Assembly (NCBI GenBank): GCA_047967505.1
Contig: CM106540.1
Reading direction: 5' to 3' (one strand)
DNA: 64,000 nucleotides
DNA from: Dipteris shenzhenensis
Lineage: Eukaryota; Polypodiophyta; Polypodiopsida; Gleicheniales
A model generated the notes under the pieces. That model ran no database searches, had not been told where the DNA came from, and saw only the letters and a program-made list of their open reading frames with translations. A program made the position numbers and the translations under genes. Of the stretch, positions 33,146-45,571 are shown piece after piece (position 1 is the first letter of the stretch; each line of letters begins with the position of its first letter).

Positions 33146-35016
33146 GGTTAGAAGATTACCATCACTGAAAGCGTGATTGAAAATGTGCTAGGGATTCCTG
33201 GAGGCAATTTTCAAGCACACTTCTTCGAGAAGCAATGGAAGAGACAAGATATTCTAGATGTATACCCCAATGCTCAGCTTAGTAAAGATGGTGGAGTCAA
33301 GCTTTCTAGCTTGCCAACAGACCTCCAAGATGTGCTAAAGAAGACAATGCACTTATTTCCTGATATGAGAGAAACCGTGGAGTTCTGGTAGGTTCAAGCA
33401 GCAGTAGAGTAACTGAAAGGACGTGATGTATTTTTCTTAAGGGCGATCTCCAAGAGCATGATAACCAACATGAAGAATTGCGTGGATGGCAAATCCCAAT
33501 TGTTATCTTAGTCCGCTAGATTTGCACTGCACCTGATGTCATCTACCCTCAAAGGGATTTTTAAGCTATATGATAAGAAGATGTCTCAGAAGGTGACTTT
33601 TCTACAAGAGAAAGCCACCTATGCATCAAGGCAGCACAACTTGAGATGAGGGAGGGTGTAGAATCCAAAGTAGAGGAGGCGAAAGCGAGGGCCTTTCAGG
33701 CATGAGAGCAAGTTAAGGCCGCTGCAAAAATGGTTCACATGGAAAGTCATAGAAGAGAAGAAGCAGAGAAGTGCATCAAGAAGCTCCAAGATAGGCTTAA
33801 AGGACATCGTGGACAAGGAGCTAGCAATGATGCAAAAGTAGCTTAAAGATCAGAGAGATGAAAAGGAGGGTCTTTACAAATGGCTCTGTAACATGAGAAC
33901 GAATTGAACATTAAAAAAGACCAGATGATGGAGGAACTGAAAAGGGAGAATGCAGAAACCAGAGCGTTGATGCAGGATCTGCGAGAGAGCTTCAAGGATA
34001 GGTAGAGAGCAGCTTGGGTGGAGAAGACAATGAGACAGCTCTCCAGGCCTTGGAAGGATGCAAAGATTAGCCACGGTAGAGCAAGTTGTAGCAGCCACAG
34101 TGGGGGTTGTTTTTTTGAAATACTATTGGAAGTTCAAAGAGTAAACTACAAGGCCCTGCAACAAGATTACAAAAGGGTTGTACATGAGCTTGCAATGGCT
34201 TTCAAAAGTTTTGAAAAGAAGTCCGTCGTCGTGAGAGATTTCCAAACACAAGTGGAAGTTTTGGAAATGGCCCATGTTGATGTTTCTGAGCAATTTAAGC
34301 AGCTTCAAGAAATGCTGAGGGAATCAGATGAAGCTATTGCATGGAGTGAGCAAAGAGTGGAGGAGATGAAGGAGAACATTAGTAGCAATGAGGAAGGAAT
34401 CAAGAAGCAACTTCATCATGTACAGAGCAAGATTGTGGTATTGACGATCGCAATAGTTAAATTGGATGCCTATCCTACTATGCAACAGGGTCCAAAATGC
34501 ATGGTCTGCCATACCCCCCTCATAGATGACTGCATTATCTGATGGCTTGCATGCTACCACCCTGTGCACGTTTTTTGCTTTGGGGTGTTTGTGCATGCAA
34601 GCTCAGTATGTAGAGACTCTCATTTGCCATTGCCCAAGTCACGGACAGATCAAATGTGCCAACCTGCTATAGTTATTTACAACGATGAGAAAGGAGATGT
34701 TGTAGCTCAATTTGCCATTTCAGCAAAATTTGCAAAAGACAAGGAGCTCAAATTGAAGAAGGCCAAGCCCAAGCCTGCTGACTACGATGAGGAAAAGGAG
34801 CTTGAAGGGAGGAACCATCCCACTTCAGGAAAGGAGCAAGAAGGCCGAGCCTCCAATCAGGAAGCTCAAACCAAGGAAAGAGGAAGCACCATGAAGGGAG
34901 GGGCCAAGCCCCTGAAGGAAGGAACTAGCCCCCTTCGAGAGCAAGGACGGCCGAGCCTGCAATCAAGGAGCTCAAAAAGAAGACTTGTTCAAAGCAATGT
35001 CAAACTAGCCTCCTGA
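33146..35016 (+). pseudogene. Coiled-coil plus RING-H2-like element protein (best copy)
   Basis: The N-terminal part (33146-33600, TESVIENVLGIP and then DLQDVLKKTMHLFPDM) resembles in pattern the N-terminal domain of plant transposon-type proteins. From about 33640 to 34460 the sequence is Glu/Lys/Gln-rich coiled coil in changing frames. From 34018 one frame runs to 35016 with a single TGA (34540-34542). Just around it lies C-x2-C, then C-x-H-x2-H-x2-C spacing (CYHPVHVFC), as in RING-H2 fingers; the last two Cys are not clear. The tail is Lys/Glu rich. The homologous copy at 7886-8878 keeps a CDIC that could be the missing pair. Function unknown. Broken by stops near 33391, 33512 and 34542. 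Confidence 0.5.
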
Positions 35017-35068
35017 AGGGAAGGAGTCTTTGAGATGTAATTTGAAGGGAAGGAGTCTTTGAGATGTA
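35010..35068 (+). repeat. Tandem duplication of a 27-bp unit
   Basis: The unit gaagggaaggagtctttgag plus atgtaat occurs twice directly after the stop of the coiled-coil gene. Confidence 0.8.
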
Positions 35069-35129
35069 ATCTATGTAATCTATTGAATTATTAATTTTCT
35101 CCAAAGTTTACTTGGCCCATGTATCTATT

Positions 35130-35430
35130 TTAGGATAACACCAGTGCAGTGGTTTGCTTCTATTATTACGTGGGTCAATGTTTGATTGGGTACAACCAAT
35201 CGCTAGACCCGAAAATTAACTACCACCAGCACGGTGGTTTGCTTCTATTGTTACAAGGATATTAACTTAATTGCCACCAGTGCAGTGGTTGGTCGCTAGC
35301 ACGGTAGTTGGTTGCACACTAGGAATATAACTACCACCAATGCGGCGGTTTGGTTCTATTATTATTATTATTACAAGACAAGATGAATGGCATGCAATTC
35401 ATTCATTTAGGAATTGTGGATTTGTGGATT
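35130..35430 (+). repeat. Repeat block with (c)caccagtg-ggtggtttgcttctatta words
   Basis: The block has four to five copies of a ~40-bp word with a CCA-N5-GG(T/C)GG core, then a (att)n run and a gatttgtggattagttatgggattt segment. The last part recurs at 36570-36670. The two blocks flank the relic at 35800-36300. Confidence 0.55.
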
Positions 35431-35799
35431 AGTTATGGGATTTCATATTGAACTCAATGTAAGTGCAGTTGTTAAGATATATACACATATACACATAATA
35501 ATATATGTATATGTATATATATGCAATATTATAATATTTCCAAAGTGACTGAAGTGATGTTTTCTCAACTATGTAACTAGCTAGTGTCCTTTGACAGGCC
35601 AAGGACCATAATGTGAGATGAAATATTTTGATTAAACAATTAATGTGAGACAAAAGATTTTGATTAAACAGTCAAGTGATGAGAGGTGGACATGTCAGGT
35701 TGTATGAAAGAAGAATGAGAAGGCCGGGCTCAAGAAGTCTCTCCCTATTTAAGCGCAGTGCAGACAAAATTAAGAGCCCATTATGAAATTTATCCTCGA

Positions 35800-36300
35800 A
35801 ACTCTGTACATTGATCCACCTACTACAAATTTAGGGCATACCCAAAAGACTTTAGAATGCTCATGTTCTATTTGAGAACAATGTTGGTCGACCTCCTCAT
35901 AGAAATAGACCCAGGGACGAGGGAGAAAAATAGCTACAAGGAGGACATGCTTCACAATTGGCTGTATGACTTGGAGTCGGCAAAGACGGTGAATATTAAT
36001 TTTCCTAGCTATCATTTTCCTTGATCCTTTAAGGTATTTGTCAATATTATGGTGTAGGTTTCTTTTGGCAAGACATGATGGCAGCACAAAGTTGTATAGA
36101 GTACCAATACCAGGATGAAGAGGACCCCTACTAAGAGGAGGAGTTACTATGGGAGTACAAGTCGGCAGAGTCAAGCAAGCAGTTGGTGGTCCGAGTGTGT
36201 AATGAGGTCTGCGATAGTTCATTAGACTGGCCTAAAGAGCTAGGAGATGCTTGCTATAGAGAGGCTGATAAGATAGTTGGGATTTTAGAATTTCCTTGAA
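35800..36300 (+). pseudogene. Unrecognised coding relic
   Basis: Plus-strand translation shows protein-like stretches in shifting frames: YYKFRAYPKDFRMLMFYL, then EIDPGTREK, a Trp-Leu-Tyr stretch and, after a frame change, LDWPKELGDACYREADK. No family is recognised. It lies downstream of the coiled-coil gene on the same strand and may be part of the same element. The minus-strand frame 36222-35770 is probably its shadow. Confidence 0.35.
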
Positions 36301-36559
36301 CCACAAAATGTCATCGTATTTTTGAAAAAGCAAAAATATTACAGGCATTTCTTGGACTTGTGGACTTTCTTGGATTGCAATCATCCATGATCTATGGTGC
36401 TCGTAGTACCTAATTGTGTGTTGACCTGCCTCCATGTTAATACTTAAATGTTTTAAGTAGCTCAATGGTTGAAATCAGATAGTTAAAGATAACCAGTCTA
36501 AAGGGTACTATTTTAGTATAGCACTGTGCAACAAATTTTAGGATAGCACGGCAGTAGTG

Positions 36560-36700
36560 CAGGATAATTGGTTGCCAGGTTGCACACTAGAATATTAACT
36601 GCCACCAGTGTGGTGGTTTGCTTCTATTATTACAACATGAATGGATTTGTGGATTCGTTATGGGATTTAATAAAACCAGTGTGGTGATTGTTTGGGATAT
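36560..36700 (+). repeat. Second copy of the 35130-35430 repeat block
   Basis: It shares gttgcacactag, taactgccaccagtgtggtggtttgcttctattattac and gatttgtggattcgttatgggattt with the earlier block, in direct orientation about 1.25 kb away. Confidence 0.6.
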
Positions 36701-36869
36701 ACTAAAAACAAGCATGGGAATTATCATTTGGGATTTACAAAAACAAGTGCCGCAGTTAGTATGGGATCTACTTAAAAAAAGCGTAATCTCAGATACATTT
36801 TCCATTTTCCAGGATAAGTGGAATATTGTTTCCTTGCAATGAGACTACATTTTCTTAGTCCTATCTTAG

Positions 36870-38303
36870 TCATCCTCGTCCACCACTCCAAGACACTCCA
36901 AGATGTGCTCATGCATGTCTAAATCCAATAGCTCTAGAATGCAATAGCTCTTACTAGATGAGAGTCTCGATGGGTGCACCTCATAAACTTTTAGTGTACC
37001 ATGTGCATTCAAAAGGAGGGGTATTTTAATTTAACTTTTTGGAAAATTTTAACAAGTTTACAATAATGGGAGGGGTTTTTTAATTCAAATTTTAAAAAAA
37101 ATCACTTAGTTCATAAGTAAAGAGGGGTATTTTTATTGGGGGGAAAAGTTTAGTTGTCCTCATCCACCACTCCAAGACACCCCAAGATGTGTTCATGCAT
37201 GTCTAAATCCAATAGCTCTGGAATGTAATAGCTAAGAGTCTCGAGGGGCACACCTCTTAAACTTTTAGTGTACCACGTGCATTCAAAAGGAGGGGTATTT
37301 TAATTTAACTTTTTGGAAAATTTTAACAGGTTTACAATAATAGGAGGGGTTTTTTAATTCAACTTTTGAAAAAAATCACTTAGTTCATAAGTAAAGAGGG
37401 GTGTTTTTATTGGGGGAAAATTTTTAGTTGAGGGGTTTTTTAAATACCCCTTGAACGCACGTGATACATAGGGTTTCTAGGTAGTGCACCCCCTGAGATG
37501 AGAGTACACAAATTTTTGTGGACTCTTACATAGTAGTTCATAATTGCAACCTCTCATGGATGTTCTTTTGTACCAAAAAGCTCCGACTACTACAACCCAC
37601 TTCTCATAGGTTGCTACATAATTATCCTTAAATGCTTCCTTAACCTTGTGCTTAGGTTTTGTGCAATACAATAAAAAGTATGGGCCATCTTCCTCGCTCT
37701 CCCCAGAGGCAACAACAACTGTAAAGTTATCCCGCTCTTCTAGACAGTCAATGAGGTCATCGAAACTCTGCCCAGACTATGGCGAGTCATTGTTTTTCTC
37801 TGCATTTTTTGTCACTCCATCTGAATGTAGAGGGAAAACTTAAACTCTCTCCCATGTCTTCATAGTTGTAATGTTCTCACAATCATCATAATCCCTTATG
37901 ATGCTCGCACTATAGAAACAAGAAAGTTTTCTTGTTTTATCCGTTGGTTGTTTGAAAAGCCCCATATGATGTGTAGACTGTGAACTCCTTTACTTTTCTT
38001 GCAATCATGCCGGATTCTCCTTTGCACTTCATCCACTTTCACTTCGTGGAACCTCTGCATACTACACTAGTCTTAAGGCTTTGTTTGCTCTATGTTGAAT
38101 GCATGCTTGTGGAGAGGTTGGCTGTAAGCCATGTTACACCATCATGGACATCATTGAGTTTTTCTTGAGGGCATGTTAATTGGTGTTTGAATAGAGCTTG
38201 CTTAATAACATCACCACATCCATCATGTTCACCCTTGCCATGGCTAGACACCCATGCATTATGCAAGTACAAAAAAAGCACACATAGTTGAGCTAAAAAT
38301 ATC
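36870..38303 (-). pseudogene. 3' half of the transposase-like gene
   Basis: A T-rich acceptor (aaatgtttag) opens the exon at 38303. The frame has SSHGKGEHDGCGD, then after a frameshift RFHEVKVDEVQRR, KLSCFYSA, DYDDCENI, an acidic linker, EEDGPYFYC, YEKWVVVVGAFWY, FVYSHL and, in duplicated form, the MHEHILGCL terminus. The order HGKG block, DC-KK-H block and (L)SCF(C/Y)-x-x-(C/A) matches the C-terminal layout of uncharacterised transposase-like proteins. Several stops and shifts break it. It starts inside the right arm and leaves the arm at 38057, so this end is original and the left-arm copy is truncated. Confidence 0.55.
36873..37440 (-). repeat. Tandem duplication of a ~284-bp unit in the transposase 3' end
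   Basis: Unit 1 (36873-37156) and unit 2 (37157-37440) both start tcctc(g/a)tccaccactccaagacac. They differ at scattered bases and by a deletion of about 10 bases near ctaagagtctcgaggg. Each unit carries the complement of a conserved MHEHILGCL-like C-terminus, so the last codons of the gene are duplicated. Confidence 0.8.
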
Positions 38304-38634
38304 CTAAACATTTAAAAAAAATCAATACAAGATTTCCCATAAAAGCATTGATGGGATTGTTAAAAAGCATTGAAAAAGCCTCTGTAAAACATGATAGCAT
38401 GAAAATAAACGTTGATAAAAATGTTATTATAAGGATCAACACTTTTTTTGACATATAAGACTCAAAATACAATTTTATAACATTTGGAAGAATAATACTT
38501 ATCACATTATGGATTTTTCAAAGCATCATACCCATCCATGACATATACACATATGTTAGACGCTAGCTGATGCATATTTTGCAATACTTGTGCATGATGC
38601 AAGGCAAAAAACTGTAAGAAAACAATACAACATA

Positions 38635-39340
38635 TGTGCTCAACAGATAACAGGATCTCGTATGCAAGAGAGAAAAGCAGATAGTATGGAGAATCAAAAT
38701 TTTGATTACTGTAAAACTGATACAATAGATGGCGCTGACTCCCAGCCGTGCGCTCCTGTGTGAGAAGCTTCGATGGCGTGCTGGAAATAGTACAGGACAG
38801 AGGCTGGATGCTAAGGAATCAGGGTTGCTATAGCTAGTGATGATAATGGGCTTCACAGGCTTGCTCTTATATAGCCACCAGTCATAGTCGGTTAGACCCA
38901 ATTGGGAGACCGACCCAGTCGACCCAAAATGGCCGACTGGAGGTCAGTCCCGAAATAAGCCACCGACCACACATTAGAACCGTGGCACAAAATAGAGAGA
39001 CTCACCTATGGTGTCCGTTCGGCCCATCTGGGATCATCTTGGACTCCAAACGGGCCCTGCAACTCGAGAGTGGGCTATCCTGAGAAATGCTCCGTCTACC
39101 CTCAGTGCGGTCAGTCATGGGATGCCTTCCCGCACTTGCATGTAGCCTAGTTAGCAATGTGCTAACTCTATCTGAAGTCGTCCAGCCATCAGGCCACACA
39201 TGGTCCCCATCTGGTGTCCAAACCAGGACCTACCAGATAACCAAGCTAGTCAAATGCCTTCTCCTCATATGGGGGGGCTTACAAGTAGAGTTAGCTGGTT
39301 CCTGCGTAATTACATGAGAGTGGAGCATTGATATCTAACA
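38635..39340 (-). mobile_element. 3' LTR of the copia element (right arm)
   Basis: The LTR begins TGTTAGATATC at 39340, preceded on the minus strand by the purine run gagtggggg, and ends GAGCACA at 38635 (706 bp). A TATA-like tatataag lies near 38868-38875. No 5' LTR exists. The frame 38901-38563 across this LTR is not a gene. Confidence 0.85.
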
Positions 39341-39368
39341 CCCCCACTCAATGTCCACCTGTAAGTGA

Positions 39369-42300
39369 CTACTTTTTCGGCCCAATGCCAAGTCGATGAA
39401 GATGCCTCTCCAACAAGTCTCTTCCAAGAGCCTTTGTGAAGATGTTTGCAGCATTCTCTGTAGTCGAATAGTACACCAAGTCAACCTCTCCATCCATGAT
39501 GAGCTCGTGTACAAAGTGATATTGAATCTCAATGTGTTTTGTGTGAGCGTGGTACACAAGGTTCTTGGCAATTGCCATGCAACTCTGATTGTCACATGAT
39601 AACTGTGTAGGCTTGTTCTACATTGCACCCATGTCCCCTAAATTCCTCCTCAACCACAGTGCCTCACAAGAAGCAAAACATGCTGATTTGTACTTAGCCT
39701 CAGTAGAAGAAAGAGAAACTGTAGGTTGCTTCTTGCTGACCCCTGACACAACTCCAGATCCAAGTGAGAAATAGTAACATGTCACTGATCTCCTATCGTC
39801 CACGTCTCCTGCCCAATCTGAGTCACAGAATCCGGTCAAGATGTTGCCCTTGATTAGGTGATGCCATAATCAAGTGTGCCTTTGATGTATTTCAACACCC
39901 GCATCCCTGCCCTCCAATGGTTCTCTCGGGGCTTATTGGAAAACTTGCTTAGTACACCAGTCACAAAACTGATGTCCGACCGTGTGTTGCACAAGTAAAT
40001 CAAACTGCCCACTAGCCTTTTGTACTTCGCTTCGTCCACCAGTGGTGATGAATCTTCATTTGAGAGCTTCACATCAACCTCCATAGGGGTGCCAACTGTC
40101 TTGCACTCATTAGCCATGCCAAATGCCTTCAGTATCTCTCCAGCATACTTCAATTGTGAAATGAAGATCTGTTTTGGCTCTTGCCAAACTTCAATCCCCA
40201 AACAAAAATGCATCAGTCACTTCAAACTCTCTTCCTAGCAAATGCTTTGTCTGCGAGATCTTCTCTTCATGATTCCCTGTTATGACAAGGTCATCCACAT
40301 AAAGGACCACGATCATACATCTGCCTCCTTCTCTATAGATATACAAAATTGCATCAGATGGGCTCCTCCTGAACCCGTTAATGCAGAAAGTAGGCATCAA
40401 TCGGTTGGTACCACGCTCGTGGGGCCTGTTTCAGCTCGTAAACTGCCTTCTTCACTTTACAGACTTTACCTTTTGAACTGGGGATCATAAATCCTAGTGG
40501 TTGTTCCACGTATACCTCCTCCTTGAGATCTCCATTCAGAAAGGCAGATCTTACATCCATCTGAAACACGGGCCAACTTTCCTATGCTGCTAAGGCCAAA
40601 ACACTGCGAATTGTGGTTAGTCGCGACCTGTGGGAGAAAAAGTATCCTGATAATCAAAACCATGTACCTGTGTGAAATATTTTGCCATGAGCCAAGCCTT
40701 GTACTTATCCAACGTGCCATCGGACTTGTACTTGGTCTTGTACACCCACTTGGTGCCAATTACCTTGCATTTTGGTGGTCGATCCATAAGGTCCCAAGTG
40801 TTGTTCTTCATTATGGAGCCATACTCCGACTGCATAGCCTCCATCCACCTATCATCACCTTGTGCCTCTTCAAGACACTTGGGTTCTTCAGCATGGATCA
40901 CCTCTGTCATTAAAGCATAGTTGACCAAGTGTTCCTGCACCCTTCTTTGCTCCTCTAATCTCTTGGACCAGTGGTGTTCAAATGGTTCCTCCTCAATGGC
41001 TGGAGGTTCTCTACCATCCAAAAGCTGCTTTACCCACTTTGGGAATGGCCATTGCCGTTGTGGTTCTATAGGCTCTTCTTCCTCTTCTTTATCTTGAATC
41101 CTCCCAAGCATCGTTGGAGTACTTCGGTCTGCTATTGGTGGTTGTACTGGATGGATATCCTGGTTCTAGTTGTCTGGGAAGGAAGCATCCTCCTCCAATT
41201 GATGCAGTTGTTCTCAGAAGACCACATCGTGACTTACGATTACCTTCTTGGTAATAGGATTATAGAGAGGGTAACCCTTTGCCTCTTCACTGTAGCCCAA
41301 GAAAATACACTTCCGGCTCTTCGGTTCCCATTTAGTCCTGTTAGCATTAGGGACATGCACAAAACAGTCACATCCAAAACCTCTGAAATGTGCAGCTAAA
41401 GGTTTCTTACCAGAAAAGGCCTATGGTGGAGTCATCCCATCCGTTCATAGCCTTTGTGTAGCTACGATTCAGAATGTAAACTGTCATGTTACATGCTTCA
41501 ACCCAGAAAGACTTTGGAAAATCTTTCCCTTTCATCATACTCCTGCCCATTTCATAGATGGCGCGCATCTTGCACTCTGCTACTCCATTTTGATGTGATG
41601 TATGTGGCGGGGGTTTCTGCCTCTTGATCCCGTGACTTTTGTAGTAACTTTCAAATTCACTTGATGTCAACTCACCACCTCTGTCTGATCTCAAATTCTT
41701 CACCTTCCTACCCGTTTCTTTCTCAACCATTACATGCCATTCTTTGAACTTACTAAAAGCCTCATCTTTAGTCTTCAGGAAGTATATCCATATCCTTCTA
41801 CTATATATGTCGATTAGCATCATGAAGTAGTAGGAACCACCCAAAGCTTTCGTCTCCATCTTTCCGCAGAGGTCCGTGTGAACGAGCTCTAGAGGAGCAT
41901 TTGCCCTGCTGGCCTCTTTAGGAAAGGGCTACCAATGCTGCTTGCCCATCATGCAAGCTTCACATACATCGAGCAGATTTGTAATTTCTGGTAGGTCTGC
42001 AATCATTCCACTTTTATGCATCTCCTTTAAAGAACTAAGGTGTAGATAACCAAACCTCTCATGCCACAGCTTAGTGTTGCTCACATCGGCTCGAGCACTG
42101 AAAGCTAAGAGTTCGTAGATGTTTTTGCGCCATGTACCTTTACCAATGACCTTCCCTTGAAGATCCAAAATCTATGCGCCATTCTTATCAAAGTGAACTT
42201 TGAGGTCCCGATCCGTGATCACAGAAACGGACAACAAGTTTCTCTTGATATATGGCACATAAAGAACATTGAACAACTGTTTTACAACTCCATCTGACTT

Positions 42301-42880
42301 GATAGCAATCGTACCTTTTCCTTTTGCTGGACATTTTGCATCATTGCTGACTTCTACCAGGATGTCATTCCCTACCGGATGTAGAGAGGTATACCAATCC
42401 TTCTGACTGGTCATGTGGCGTGATGCACCACTATCAATAATCCAAGGTTCATTCGCAGGTACATGAACTGCCTTCGTGCAAATCTCCTGAATTGCTATGA
42501 ACGGCTCTACTAGTACTGCCTGCGCACTGTTGCTGGACTCTTTCTTTACTCCGTTCTTCTCATCTGCAATCTTCTTCCGGCACTCATTTTGCTTGTGCCC
42601 TGCCTTGTTGCAATAGAAGCACTTGATCTTCTTCTTTCTCTTTTTATCATCAGAAGAAGATGGGTTACCAGAGTCCTTACCCTTACCTTTCTTTGATCCA
42701 GCCGAGAAAGCCGAATCTTCTCCAGTCCTCATCTTTTGATGCATCTCCTCCTCTAGAAGCATCACGCTAAAATCCTCAAAGTTGAGGGGCGGATTTCTGT
42801 TCTGTGTATTCAGCGCCATAACAAGACCATCGTACTTTGATGGGAGAATCCGTATGCACCTTTGTGCTATGTGCAAATGA
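39369..42880 (-). pseudogene. Ty1/copia polyprotein lacking its 5' end (right arm, best copy)
   Basis: The frame 42876-42172 covers the end of Gag, an intact CCHC knuckle (42621-42580) and protease DSGAS (near 42435-42421). Further down are the integrase zinc site (HERFGY-LH; the first His pair is altered), the integrase core with SDRGGE and GVAECK (Arg to Cys), RT with YVDD (40301-40290) and RNase H (DSDWAGD, SSTEAKY). Six or more stops or shifts remain, for example near 42170, 40617 and 40570. The 5' breakpoint is the same as in the other copies. Closest family: plant copia elements. Confidence 0.92.
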
Positions 42881-42899
42881 TATGTGAACCATAAAATTT

Positions 42900-43330
42900 A
42901 CAAAAACGTGGATCTTACTCTAGTTAAGCCTTATAAAAAGTATCATATCCACATCAGACACAGTAGAAGCACACTGGTGCATATTTTTTAACACTGATGC
43001 ATGATGCATGATAAAATACAAGGAGCTACACATGTTTTACTATGTGGATGATATCCAACCCACATAAGAATTTTTGCTCACATGCGTCTTACTCACATTA
43101 AGTCCTATACAAAGTACCATACTTATCGAACAAATACACATATGGTAGAAACCCACAAATGCATATTTTTCAACACTATGCATGATGAATTGTAAAAAAA
43201 CAAGGAAATATGCATGTTTTTCCATGCGAGCACAGGGATATTACTCACATTGAGGAATATGTAGAGTATCACACTTATCAAACACATAAACATTGAACAT
43301 ACATTCCATTTGGATCAATGTAGCACAACT
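42900..43330 (-). repeat. Array of ~180-bp repeats (right arm)
   Basis: Reverse complement of 13430-13860, with units recognised by tgcatgatgcat words near 42999 and 43180. It lies between the truncated start of the copia and the tract shared with 53830-54310. Confidence 0.6.
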
Positions 43331-44339
43331 GGACCTGGATGGATCACAATTGGCCCTGGATGGATTACAATTTTGCACCTAGGTAGGATATGGATTAAAG
43401 AGAGAATCAAAACTATGCCATCTTTTAAAGGGCAATTGTGTGCTTGGGTGTAGCCATTTTTGGTGAGGTTCAGGGAATTTTCTATATATAGGTATCTTGC
43501 ATGGCCCATAACTTATGCATTGCTCAATGGAATTCGGCAAACTTTGTCTTCAAGTTGTAGCACACATTCCAAACTTGAGACTAAAAAATTATGGAATAAG
43601 GATTTGGAACAAGACCGTTAAAGCATTACAAGTGCTATGTTGCATGTGAAGCACTGAAGACTATAGGATATGGCAATTTATTCAAAAACATCAAAATTTT
43701 GTTATGTACATACATGCAACCAAGTAATCATTTAAAAGTACACTACATGAGATTCTCCTCAACCCAAGAAAACACCTAAATGAGAACATTAGGCATGGAT
43801 TCACGGACCTCCAATGTTTTGCTAAAGTCATGCACACCCATTTGAGGGCACGCTCCATAACTTTTTTTTGATTTGTTGAAAACCAAAACGGATTGAGAAA
43901 ATTTAGAATCCAAACTAGTGGGACTATTGCATGGTGGTCTTGAAACATTGATGGTTGTTGGTATTGATATCTAGGAAGAATTTGAAAATGTGCAATTTGT
44001 GCATGTGCAAAGATATTTTAATAAATCCAACACTATTTACAATTTTGAATTGTTTCTTTTTCCATGCACTTGCTTGCTATATGGCTCATAAGCATGCCAA
44101 AGGTCATTGTATTTAATAATACACATCATCAAACCCGATAGCATGCCCTTTGGCCTATTTGTGTTTTGAAGCGTTTGAGGCCACATTGCACTTGTTTCAG
44201 ATAGCCAATTCTACTGATGTGTATCGTCGGAGGGGGAAAAATCGACGACTGAAGATTTTGCTACTCCTGCAAATTTAGAATTTTCACACCTCCTGCCCAT
44301 CAAATCTTGGAAGATTAAGTACCTGCAACTTGCACACAC
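43331..44339. other. Right-arm non-coding tract
   Basis: Counterpart of 12432-13430, including the tract shared with 53830-54310 (about 43480-43880). No intact gene is seen. Confidence 0.5.
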
Positions 44340-44780
44340 TTGAGTGACCTTGCACAGACTTTGGTTTGGTATTGTCTTCTTTTAGGTAAGTTGTCTTCTA
44401 TTCTTTGCTTGCATCACCAGCTCGCTTCTTTGGGTCTGTTCTGGACTGATCATGGCCATGGCATCAACAACAACATGCAGCTCACCATGGCTTGCAAGAG
44501 AAGCATACAGAAGTTGCGAGACAAGAAAGCTAAAAATCCTGGTCAAGGCACAACAAATAGATTGTGGGTTGAGGAAAGTAATGGCACGGTATTGAAATGC
44601 AACAGAAGACACTTTTGCAAAATTTGCGAAGGGAGAAACAACGAGAAGAAAGAAGACTCCTTGCAAAGAAGCCGCAGTAGATGCACGCATTTGATCATTC
44701 CCATCGGAGTGAAGAACACAAGCTGTGGTGTCATGATTTGTGGGAGTATTCGAGGTAGCAACATCAGACTATTTAGGTGA
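44340..44780 (+). pseudogene. Conserved cysteine-containing frame (right arm)
   Basis: The frame is open for 146 codons from the first Met at 44340. The N-terminal part may contain a splice signal: tttaggtaag near 44383 and ttgcatcaccag near 44410-44421. The C-terminal part holds CNRRHFCKIC and basic residues. Same frame as at 1641-2060 and 12012-12431. Unknown function. Confidence 0.35.
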
Positions 44781-45571
44781 ATACCAGTCTCCAGTCTTAC
44801 ATTAGCTATGTTGGTGTCCCTTGATTCCATCATCGTAAAATAAGCAAATAAAAAATTTGAGTGCATTAGAAATTGAGTATAAGTCAATTCATGCATGAGC
44901 GGGATATGTGCCTACATGAGGTTTCTTGTTGAATACATGGGTTGGCCTATGTAGAGGATCAACATTGAGAGGTTTAGTGCCCTTGTTAATGAATGAGAAG
45001 TTCATATTGATTTCAACTTTCTATAAATGAGGTTCAGCAATCAAAGAAGGTGTAAATAATCAAAGGATAATCAAAGAAGAGAGGAGACTGCTTTACGTGC
45101 GTGCGCTATTGATACATGAAGGTTTGGCCTATTGTGGAGGTTTTAAGCTTGAGGAGTGAGCAATCAAATGTAATTGCCCGATCTGCAAGAGGAGGACATT
45201 TGTCCATATAACATGCTACATGAGTTCCATTTTGAGCTCAAAGATAATAGTCTCCTTGGTTTAGGTGGCAATAGATTGAACAAATTTATTTGGTCTGCAA
45301 CACAAACTCATGCTACTATATATGATCCATAGGTTGTTCTGGTGAAGACTTTTGATGGTGACTCCGAGGTTAGGCTTGGATTTTCTTCCTCCACTTCTAA
45401 ATACTCTGAACTCTGAGTAGAATCCATAGAGGATCCTTCCCTGGTCGTAACATAGTCAACATCCTCAGTGCTTTCACCATCTTGTTGTTGTTGTTGGATA
45501 TCGGTTTGACTTGAGGATTCAGACCACAGAACCTTGCCCTGGTAAAATAAGTGTGATTCTCGTTCATGTGG
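44781..45571. other. Right-arm stretch between the cysteine frame and gag
   Basis: Counterpart of 11231-12011. The acidic frame on the minus strand (about 45550-45180) is interrupted by a stop here. No other feature is seen. Confidence 0.45.

Noticed and set aside
38563-38901. 112-codon minus-strand frame
   Set aside because: It lies across the copia LTR and the adjoining repeat, and its left-arm counterpart is broken.
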